This document shows, piece after piece, positions 25,860-32,794 of a DNA stretch of 64,000 nucleotides. Made by a program: the position numbers and the translations under genes. How positions within the stretch are numbered: the first letter of the stretch is position 1; each line of letters begins with the position of its first letter. This stretch comes from an uncultured Clostridia bacterium. Lineage in GTDB: Bacteria > Bacillota > Clostridia > Lachnospirales > Lachnospiraceae. The notes under the pieces are model-generated. The model was not told the origin of the DNA. It saw only the letters and a program-made list of their open reading frames with translations, and did no database searches. Location of the stretch: contig CAMYZE010000004.1 in the NCBI GenBank assembly GCA_947303805.1, positions 62,001 to 126,000 of the forward strand, given 5' to 3'.

Positions 25860-28079
25860 TTATCTTACTTTTTCGTAGACTACACTTCCATTTGCTCTTT
25901 CTAGCACAAGTTTATATCTCATTTTTACAACTTCATTATCAAGATATTTCATTTCGCCAGTGACAACCAATATTACTTGAGAATCGTTGCTAGTTGATAA
26001 TGATGTTTTGTCCATTGTAAAGTATTTGTATGGCAATTCAAACTGAGCTCTTTCACAAATCTCTTCAAATATTTTTTCCAAAGAATCGTTGATACTCTCT
26101 ACTTCATCAGTGCCATCTTCTTTTAGCTTTGTCACATCTATACTGATTTTGCCACTTCCGTTCTCACCGTAGTCATCCAAAATTATTGTCTCAGTATGTC
26201 TTAAATGCTCACCCCATAAAACTTTTCCATTGGTAATAGTTGGGGTATTATTTTGTTGTGCTGGAGCTGTTGTTGCTGAAACTTTGGCAGTTGTCTCTTT
26301 AGTGCTTGAGTTATTATTAGATGAATTGTTATTGTTATTACTTACTTGGACTCTTCTTCCTGTGCTGTCAACTTTTACACCATCTGGTGTAACTGTGTTC
26401 ATAAGTATCTTGCCCTCACTATCTGCATAATATTGATTGTTGAGGCACCAGCCATCCTTTTTAATTGATCCATCATTCTGTGCAAAATATAATGACATTC
26501 CAACCTGGAACAATGTGTCAATTTTCATAACTCCATCTGACTCAAAATAATAAGTTGAGCCATCAATAGTATAGAATGTGCTTTTTAACATCTTTCCATC
26601 ACTGCCTAAATAATACCACTCATTACTTGACATCTTTTTGAATTCATTTTTGAGCATATTACCATTTGAGTCTATGAAATAGTAATTTCCATCATATTGG
26701 AACCAATCATTAACGACTTTCTCGCCATCATTGTCAAAGAAATAGTCTACGCCATTAATGTTTTTTGCAGTATTTCTATATGGCTCACCATTTGAATCTA
26801 AATAGTACTCTTTACCATTTGGTGCTACATACCAGTTATTTGTCAATTTCTTATCTCCACTAGCACTCTTTCCACCATTCATCACAAATACTAAACCTGC
26901 TATAACTGCAATCACTGCGACTGCTGCAATTGGCAAAATAAGTTTATTCTTTTTATTTCCATCATTGGCTCCAGTAACATTTCCAGAAAAATTCATTGAA
27001 TTCATGGAATTCATTGAGTGATTGTTTTGCTGTGAGTTAGAGAAAGAATTACTTTGTGAATTTGAATTATTATTTGCCATCTGAGTCAATTCATTCTTAG
27101 ATCCAAAGGTAGAAAAATCTACAGATGCAAGTTCATTTTTCAAAACTACTTTGTCTAATTCTCCTTTGCTCATAGACTTAGCAACTTTATCTAATTGTTG
27201 CTTAAACTCTGAAGCGCTTTTAAATCTATTCTCTTTATTAGATATTGCCTTTAAAATTATATCGCCAAGCTCACTAGAAGCATTCATTGGATAAGCTGGT
27301 GTTTCACCTTTCATTCTCAATTCAAATGCCTTATCCTCATCCTCGCTGTTGTAGCTTGCAGGATACTCTGGCATAAATGGATTACGATTAAAATTTAATA
27401 GCCTATAGAGAACTATTCCAAGTGAATACAAGTCCACTGTCTCATCATAGGCTTCTCCGAGATAAACTTCAGGCGCAATATAATTTGGAGTACCTTTCAT
27501 ACTTGTAGCTCTACTTCTATCAGAGAGCTTTTTAGATACTCCAAAATCTCCTAACTTGTAGTCACCTTCATCAGAAATAAATATATTGTCAGTCTTAATA
27601 TCTCTATGTATTATCTTTCTTTTGTGACACTCTATAAGAGCTGACAAAATATCAGTACCGACTTTAATAACGTCTTTCACTTTCATCTCATGTGTTTCAA
27701 TGAAAGAAGGAAGTGCAGTCAGATATTCCATCAACAAATATATATCATAGTGCTTTGGTGAAGGCGTATCCTCAATTTCATTTTCGTAATACCATACTAC
27801 ATTTTTTACACCCTTACTTGTAAGGTCTGCCAAAATTCTGATTTCATTTAAAATTTCTTGTAAAATGGTGTCAAAATACTCATCTGTTCTTTGAACATCA
27901 TTTCCCATAGAATTATAAATATCGGTCCACTGTTTACGAGATGGCAATGAAATGTGTTTAAGCGCCCTAACAGTTTCCATAGCCTTATTCTTTTTTACAG
28001 CTTTGTAAACAGTACCAAATCCACCTTGGCCTACTAATTCTGTTATTTTGTAACCAAGTTTTGTCTCCCCAATCATCAT
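25860..28079 (-). CDS. Membrane Ser/Thr protein kinase with extracellular wall-binding repeats
   Basis: This is a 739-residue Hanks-type kinase. Seen are the Gly loop GQGGFG (17-22), the ATP-binding Lys41 in RALKHI, HRDIKTDN (from 158), DFG (178-180) and APE (202-204), so it looks active. An Asn/Ser/Met-rich juxtamembrane segment leads to a helix near 380-401. Outside are about eight cell-wall-binding-type repeats (YYFIDSNGNMLKN) near 414-585, a Thr-rich linker and a final domain of about 120 residues. PknB-like kinases usually carry PASTA domains instead. I chose ATG 28079 because GGAGGGG lies 8 nt upstream; a TTG reading at 28097 is longer. It is followed by tadZ and preceded by a PP2C gene. 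Confidence 0.9.
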   Translation of the reverse strand: MMIGETKLGYKITELVGQGGFGTVYKAVKKNKAMETVRALKHISLPSRKQWTDIYNSMGNDVQRTDEYFDTILQEILNEIRILADLTSKGVKNVVWYYENEIEDTPSPKHYDIYLLMEYLTALPSFIETHEMKVKDVIKVGTDILSALIECHKRKIIHRDIKTDNIFISDEGDYKLGDFGVSKKLSDRSRATSMKGTPNYIAPEVYLGEAYDETVDLYSLGIVLYRLLNFNRNPFMPEYPASYNSEDEDKAFELRMKGETPAYPMNASSELGDIILKAISNKENRFKSASEFKQQLDKVAKSMSKGELDKVVLKNELASVDFSTFGSKNELTQMANNNSNSQSNSFSNSQQNNHSMNSMNSMNFSGNVTGANDGNKKNKLILPIAAVAVIAVIAGLVFVMNGGKSASGDKKLTNNWYVAPNGKEYYLDSNGEPYRNTAKNINGVDYFFDNDGEKVVNDWFQYDGNYYFIDSNGNMLKNEFKKMSSNEWYYLGSDGKMLKSTFYTIDGSTYYFESDGVMKIDTLFQVGMSLYFAQNDGSIKKDGWCLNNQYYADSEGKILMNTVTPDGVKVDSTGRRVQVSNNNNNSSNNNSSTKETTAKVSATTAPAQQNNTPTITNGKVLWGEHLRHTETIILDDYGENGSGKISIDVTKLKEDGTDEVESINDSLEKIFEEICERAQFELPYKYFTMDKTSLSTSNDSQVILVVTGEMKYLDNEVVKMRYKLVLERANGSVVYEKVR

Positions 28080-28104
28080 ATTAAATTCCCCTCCCAAAAA
28101 AAAC

Positions 28105-28896
28105 TTAATTTATGTCAATACAAATAATAGTTACATTGTCACTGCACTTGTCGCCCTTGCTCAGACACTCATCCATCAAAGCATGACAAACATCTTTAGG
28201 TAAATTATTTTTAAATACTACATTAGAAATCTCTTCATCTGATAAAGTATCACTCAATCCGTCACTCGCTATTATGAGTCTTGCTGATGAATCAACCGAT
28301 TCACAGTCAGCAATCAACTCAACCTTTCTTCCGAGATATTTATATAGAGATTTACGATTTGGAAATTTGTGTAAATCTTCTTTTTTAATAACCCCTGATT
28401 CAACCAACCTACATCCTTCTGTGTGGTCTCTTGATAACTGCTCACATTTGTCGTTATCAAATTTGTAAATCCTACTGTCCCCCACATGAATCAAATGTAT
28501 TTTGTCATTAAAAATTGCTAATCCAGAAAATGTAGTTCCCATATTGCTACAATCTACATTCTTTTCACTATAACTACATACATAATCATTTAATTCTTTA
28601 ACAAATTTAATTAGTGCATCTTTATTATCCGTCAGCAAGTCTTTATATTTCTTTGAGATTGTTTCCACAGCAAGCCTACTGGCAACTTCTCCTGCACTGT
28701 GACCACCCATGCCGTCACATACTGCAAAAAAACCATCTTTGCCCTTATACTCGTATTCAATCAATACCTTGTTGCTCTTTATTTCTTTTTGTTTTTTTTC
28801 ATCAATATATTGGTTTTCTGGGACAAACAAATTATCCTCATGATTGTCTCTGACATTCCCAATATTTGATATTCCATATGCTTCTACTGTTTTCAT
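28105..28896 (-). CDS. PP2C-family Ser/Thr phosphatase (first gene of the Tad/phosphosignalling operon)
   Basis: This is a 263-residue PP2C phosphatase with RDNHEDNLFV, FFAVCDGMGGHSAGE, VGDSRIYKF, IASDGLSD and CSDNVTIICI; the metal-binding aspartates are all present. It pairs with the kinase gene 25 bp downstream in the usual PrpC/PrkC-like arrangement and probably dephosphorylates the kinase and its targets. No good Shine-Dalgarno sequence precedes the ATG. Confidence 0.92.
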   Translation of the reverse strand: MKTVEAYGISNIGNVRDNHEDNLFVPENQYIDEKKQKEIKSNKVLIEYEYKGKDGFFAVCDGMGGHSAGEVASRLAVETISKKYKDLLTDNKDALIKFVKELNDYVCSYSEKNVDCSNMGTTFSGLAIFNDKIHLIHVGDSRIYKFDNDKCEQLSRDHTEGCRLVESGVIKKEDLHKFPNRKSLYKYLGRKVELIADCESVDSSARLIIASDGLSDTLSDEEISNVVFKNNLPKDVCHALMDECLSKGDKCSDNVTIICIDIN

Positions 28897-28954
28897 AATA
28901 ATCTATATACTTTTAAATGTGTTTTTTCTGTGTTTCATTAAATTTCCTTAAACA

Positions 28955-28983
28955 AAAAAAAGATTAGCACAAAAATGCTAATC
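28955..28983 (-). terminator. Intrinsic terminator in the leader upstream of the PP2C-kinase-Tad operon
   Basis: Arms GATTAGCA/TGCTAATC with a six-base loop are followed on the minus strand by TTTTTTTG. It lies about 60 bp before the first gene of the operon and downstream of a promoter-like sequence at 29122-29149. It could end the cyuA transcript or attenuate the operon. I see no riboswitch-like fold. Confidence 0.8.
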
Positions 28984-29024
28984 CTTTATGTTCTATTAAA
29001 CAAAAAGCAAATATTAGAAAGAGA

Positions 29025-29041
29025 TGTGTGTGTGTGTGTGT
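29025..29041. repeat. Dinucleotide repeat (TG)8
   Basis: Eight TG units plus a final T lie in the 342-bp gap between cyuA and the PP2C gene. Repeats of this type can change length by slippage. This one would sit in the leader of the operon, between promoter and terminator. Confidence 0.95.
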
Positions 29042-29121
29042 ATTATTTGTAGAAACTCAGTCATAATTTCCCTTGCCATGTGATTAAATTTTAAATAATG
29101 CATAAATATGCACTACATATT

Positions 29122-29149
29122 ATTATAACACACTTTTTTGATTTGTAAA
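29122..29149 (-). promoter_or_regulatory. Promoter reading toward the PP2C-kinase-Tad operon
   Basis: On the minus strand -35 TTTACA (29144-29149), a 16-bp spacer and -10 TATAAT (29122-29127). It lies about 90 bp after the cyuA stop and 226 bp before the PP2C start. Its transcript would cross the (TG)8 tract and the terminator. The rest of this intergenic region is AT-rich, with a short GTTTTTG/CAAAAAC hairpin at 29166-29182. Confidence 0.65.
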
Positions 29150-29238
29150 TAAGGAAATTTAAGTCAAAAACCGAGTTTTTGGCGAAATTTAAGGGTTTTT
29201 GCTATATATTAAATCAAAAAATATCATATAATTTATGT

Positions 29239-30570
29239 CTATTTGTTAATCATCATTCCTAGCACTATATCATCCACCTCAGATGAGCATTTTACTGACA
29301 CCTCTGCCACATTATCTATGGTCTTCTCTACATCTTCGCAGACTATTCCATCGTCTTTGCTCACCCTCTTACCTTTCATAGCAAGCCTTGATGAGAAGAT
29401 TGCTGTCTCAAGTCCGCTATATATCTTAAGTGCACAGTCAGGTTTTGCTCCATCGCAAATCATGCCGCTAAGAGAACCTACCATATTGTGAATTACCGCA
29501 GCAATGTCATTATAATCTCCGCCATAGAGATAACAGATACCACATCCTGCACCAATAGATGCTATCATAGCTCCACAGAAAGCTGACAATGTTCCAAACT
29601 TACTCTTTATATATATAGATATGAGATTTGAAATCGCAAGTGCTTTGTATTTTATCTCATTTGGAAGATCCATATCTTTTGCATATGAAATTACCGGTAC
29701 ACTAAGTGTGATACCTTGATTGCCACTTCCACTATTTGCAACAACTGGAAATGGTGCTCCTGCCATACGGGCGTCTGCAGCTGCAGTAGTTCTCATTATA
29801 GCTCTCGTTCTATTTACATTATGCATATCGCCGGCTTCAAGCATCGCATTGATATTTTTTCCTATCGATAATCCATAATTATTATTAAGCCCTTCTTCGC
29901 TTATTGCCATATTGAGTTCTTCAGCTTTTTTTAATATAGCTATGTCATCATGCTCTACATCAAGATATTTATCACAGAACACTACTATATCTTCAACACT
30001 AAGTAATTCTGCGATTTCACTAGCAGGGATATGTTCTTCTTTTTTATCTCCAGCACTTTTATTTTCATTCTTGAATGTCACTTTATTATCTACAGTTATC
30101 TCTACTACATTTATATGTGCATCTGCTATAGTGCAGCTCGCCTCGTGACTCTTACCTTTGACAGTTACTTTTATGTAAAGTAGATTTGGCTCTTTTGATA
30201 TAGATACTTTTATCTTTCCATCATTTATCATTTGCTCTGCTATAGCATAATCTTCTTCTTTTACATCATTATTTACATTCAAAACATTTTTAGGGTCTCC
30301 ATGAGTTGCCCCTATACCTGCAGCATAATTCACGCCTACCTTAGTAGTATTTGGAAGACCTGCCGACATAGCATTCTTAAGTATATTCTTACTAGCAATC
30401 ACGTCAATAGACTGAATCTCATCGCCAAGTTTTTTAATCTCATTTGCAGCTACACTAGCGCAGTATGACACAGCAGCTGGTTCTGTGCAGCCTGTGGCTA
30501 CATACATATTTTCTCTTAAAATTCTTAAAATCTTAGGTTTCTTTTCACTTATGTTTTGATCGTTAATCAT
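29239..30570 (-). CDS. cyuA: L-cysteine desulfidase / UPF0597 family protein (CyuA-like)
   Basis: The 443-residue protein belongs to the UPF0597/CyuA family related to L-serine dehydratase alpha chains, which degrade L-cysteine to pyruvate, sulfide and ammonia with an iron-sulfur cluster. Seen are ATGCTEPAAVSYCAS near residue 26 and VVANSGSGNQGITLSVPV near 275. Cysteines occur in AFCGAMIASIGAGCGICYL and MICDGAKPDCALKI, positions suited to cluster binding. It is monocistronic. The ribosome-binding sequence GAAAGGA comes from the end of a dispersed palindromic repeat placed directly before it. Confidence 0.85.
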   Translation of the reverse strand: MINDQNISEKKPKILRILRENMYVATGCTEPAAVSYCASVAANEIKKLGDEIQSIDVIASKNILKNAMSAGLPNTTKVGVNYAAGIGATHGDPKNVLNVNNDVKEEDYAIAEQMINDGKIKVSISKEPNLLYIKVTVKGKSHEASCTIADAHINVVEITVDNKVTFKNENKSAGDKKEEHIPASEIAELLSVEDIVVFCDKYLDVEHDDIAILKKAEELNMAISEEGLNNNYGLSIGKNINAMLEAGDMHNVNRTRAIMRTTAAADARMAGAPFPVVANSGSGNQGITLSVPVISYAKDMDLPNEIKYKALAISNLISIYIKSKFGTLSAFCGAMIASIGAGCGICYLYGGDYNDIAAVIHNMVGSLSGMICDGAKPDCALKIYSGLETAIFSSRLAMKGKRVSKDDGIVCEDVEKTIDNVAEVSVKCSSEVDDIVLGMMINK

Positions 30571-30581
30571 ATTAGTCCTTT

Positions 30582-30607
30582 CGGGCGGATGATATCCGCC
30601 CCTACGA
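30582..30607. repeat. Dispersed 26-bp palindromic repeat, copy upstream of cyuA
   Basis: CGGGCGGAT, a short centre and ATCCGCCC followed by CTACGA form a GC-rich hairpin. Related copies are at 33671-33696, 33704-33729, 38451-38476 and 56125-56150. Read on the minus strand, its end CCGCCCGAAAGGA supplies the cyuA Shine-Dalgarno sequence. Confidence 0.8.
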
Positions 30608-30612
30608 TTTAA

Positions 30613-30730
30613 CTCGCAAATATAACATCGTATGCCGATTTCCGAAAAGCGTTCAGATGCTTCGCATCTTCACGGAAATCTGGCATAGTGTTATACTAAG
30701 CTCGCAAAGAACGCTCGCAAGTATAACATC
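30613..30730. repeat. Composite palindromic (MITE-like) intergenic element
   Basis: Outer arms near 30622-30644 and 30673-30693 (TATGCC-GATTTCCG against CGGAAATCTGGCATA) enclose a perfect inner hairpin, AGATGC/GCATCT at 30655-30669. The motif CTCGCAA recurs four times, with CTCGCAAATATAACATC at the left end and CTCGCAAGTATAACATC at the right end. No coding potential was seen. It fills most of the gap between cyuA and the divergent secreted-protein gene. Confidence 0.7.
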
Positions 30731-30763
30731 TAATTATACCACAAAATTGCCACATTTAATATA

Positions 30764-30791
30764 TTGAAAAAACTTCTCAATAATCTATAAT
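30764..30791 (+). promoter_or_regulatory. Promoter of the 30798 gene, positioned for a leaderless mRNA
   Basis: -35 TTGAAA (30764-30769), a 16-bp spacer and -10 TATAAT (30786-30791). Only six bases separate the -10 box from the ATG at 30798, so transcription should begin at or next to the start codon. No Shine-Dalgarno sequence is present. Confidence 0.75.
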
Positions 30792-30797
30792 ATAGTT

Positions 30798-32531
30798 ATG
30801 AAAATGAAAACATTTAAAAAACTTAATTCAATGATATTGGCATTTGTGGTCACTTTTGCAAATGTCACAGCATTTGCTGAAGCAAATGTAATCTACATGC
30901 CTACAAGGTCAGCGGCTACTGTTGAACAGACCTATAGCAACCAGATTAGTCCCTCTTCAAATGTCATAACACCTGAGTCTGAGGTTTCATCAATTAGTTC
31001 GTACACTCAGGCAAGCATAGACTATGTGAATGTATATGATATCGTTGAGCAAAATAATAATTTTTACTGCTATGAAAATGGCAACCTAGTTAGAAATGGT
31101 TGGAGAAAAATTAGTAAATACTCTTATTCTCTTGTAGCTCCTGTTGATGGTTTTTATTTTACATACATATGGGCATATTTCACTACAAGCGGGGCAGCAT
31201 TAAAAGGAAGTAGTGGTTCAATTAGGAAAGCTAAAATTGATGACTATACTTATGCTTTCAATGAATATGGTCAGTTGCTTACTGGTTTCTTCAATGAAAA
31301 TGGTGATATGTGGAACGAAAGCGAAGGCGAAGATCCATTTGACCTTATTGACGATGGAGGTACTCTTTACCATGCAGCTGAAAATAGTGGAGCTTTGACA
31401 TCTGGCTGGTATAGATTAAATAACACAACTTCAAGATATCCAAATAAAACTACAATATGGATGTATTTCCATCCAAATACATTTAAAATCACTCGTTCTA
31501 CAGGTAGCAACTATAAAAGCCTTACAGTTGATGGGAAGACTTATGCCTTTGACGACAAAGGTGTGATGCTCACAGGTTTTGAAGCTAGCCAATATAATGA
31601 AGAACATGGTGGCTCGACAAAAACTGTATACTTTGGGGAAGATGGTGCTGAGATAAGGAGTGGCTTTTACAATGTCGATATGTCGGATGAATTGAACTAT
31701 GAAAGATTTGAAGACTATGATGATTACGATGAAGATATAACTATATACTTATCAAAAAATGGTAAAGTTTTTACAAATGTAATTAAAAAAATAAACTCAA
31801 GTTACTATGGTTTTGATCATAATGGAGTTGTTTTAAAAGGACTCACTGTATGGAATAGTGGCAACTATATCACAACTATAGACACAGAAAGTACAGATGG
31901 AAAAAATTTTATAATGACTGGCAAGTATGCCACTAAGAATGGTGGTTCTGCCACTTTAAATAGTTCAGATGCTCTACACTATTTTAACTCTCGCGGAAGA
32001 AGGATCACAAATGGTGCTAGTATAGAATTTGCTGATAACACATATCATTTTTCAGCAACAAATGGCGGTGGCATAGAAGGATCCAATAGCGGAAGATATT
32101 ATGTACATGGTCTTCTAATAAAGCCCGAAGAAGGTGTAAGATATGGCGTATTTATATTATCTCCTACTAAGGAAAATTATACTATGGAAGAACTCGTAAA
32201 TACCGACAATGTAATAGTATCTAGCAATGGCGCTGTAATCTCATCAAAGACAGTTCAAGAAGATGATGACGACAACTACTGGCTCATATCAAGTAAATCT
32301 TTAATAAATATTTACTCAGTGCCTATCAAAGTCACAGGCGGTTCTTATTACTTTAAGAGTGAAAATAAAGATGGCAATGAAAGTTGGATACCATTTGGAG
32401 AAAAAGATAGAGGTGGTAAGACCTGCGTCACTCAAGTAGTGCCAAATGGTACAAAAGTATCAGGCGGAGCGACTAGTTCCTATCAAGTAAAACTTAGTTC
32501 TGATGCAGCTATTAATTTCAATATACGCTAA
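30798..32531 (+). CDS. Secreted protein with cell-wall-binding-type repeats
   Basis: The 577-residue protein has a signal peptide (MKMKTFKKLNSMILAFVVTF, cleavage near AFA at about 28). From about 80 to 420 it is built from irregular glucan/choline-binding-type repeats (YCYENGNLVRNGW, YAFNEYGQLLTGF, YAFDDKGVMLTGF, YGFDHNGVVLKGL). The C-terminal 150 residues have no recognised fold. It is probably held non-covalently on the wall or a surface polymer. The promoter suggests a leaderless mRNA, and a strong terminator follows. Confidence 0.8.
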   Translation: MKMKTFKKLNSMILAFVVTFANVTAFAEANVIYMPTRSAATVEQTYSNQISPSSNVITPESEVSSISSYTQASIDYVNVYDIVEQNNNFYCYENGNLVRNGWRKISKYSYSLVAPVDGFYFTYIWAYFTTSGAALKGSSGSIRKAKIDDYTYAFNEYGQLLTGFFNENGDMWNESEGEDPFDLIDDGGTLYHAAENSGALTSGWYRLNNTTSRYPNKTTIWMYFHPNTFKITRSTGSNYKSLTVDGKTYAFDDKGVMLTGFEASQYNEEHGGSTKTVYFGEDGAEIRSGFYNVDMSDELNYERFEDYDDYDEDITIYLSKNGKVFTNVIKKINSSYYGFDHNGVVLKGLTVWNSGNYITTIDTESTDGKNFIMTGKYATKNGGSATLNSSDALHYFNSRGRRITNGASIEFADNTYHFSATNGGGIEGSNSGRYYVHGLLIKPEEGVRYGVFILSPTKENYTMEELVNTDNVIVSSNGAVISSKTVQEDDDDNYWLISSKSLINIYSVPIKVTGGSYYFKSENKDGNESWIPFGEKDRGGKTCVTQVVPNGTKVSGGATSSYQVKLSSDAAINFNIR

Positions 32532-32556
32532 AAATATCACATCATAAAAACATTTT

Positions 32557-32584
32557 AAAAGGGCTCATACGAGCCCTTTTTATT
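32557..32584. terminator. Bidirectional terminator between the 30798 gene and copA
   Basis: Arms AAAAGGGCTC/GAGCCCTTTT with a four-base loop lie between the convergent stop codons. The A/T flanks let it work on both strands. Confidence 0.9.
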
Positions 32585-32794
32585 TTATGCTAATCCTTTA
32601 TAATCATATCCAGCATTAGTCACAGCTTCTTTAAATAAATTTTCGTCTACATCTTTGCTAAGAGTAAGTTTTACTTCATTCGTAGAGTGATTTGCCACTG
32701 CGTCACTTACTCCATCGATTTTTTTGAGTGCCTCGCTTACTCTTGCTTCACAATGGCCGCAATTCATTCCTTCTACTTTGATTACTTTTTCCAT
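32585..32794 (-). CDS. copZ: Internal in-frame start for a free CopZ-like copper chaperone (69 aa)
   Basis: Inside the 3' end of copA, AGGAGGA (32801-32807 on the minus strand) stands six bases before an in-frame ATG at 32794. From there the frame gives a complete 69-residue HMA domain, MEKVIKVEGMNCGHCEARVS onward, the exact size of CopZ. No stop codon separates it from copA. The cell could therefore make both the fused exporter and a soluble chaperone from one mRNA. The site is plain in the sequence; its use is inferred. Confidence 0.65.
   Translation of the reverse strand: MEKVIKVEGMNCGHCEARVSEALKKIDGVSDAVANHSTNEVKLTLSKDVDENLFKEAVTNAGYDYKGLA

Noticed and set aside
29166..29182. CAAAAAC/GTTTTTG hairpin after cyuA as a terminator
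   Set aside because: The stem is short and AT-rich and no T-tract follows on either strand.
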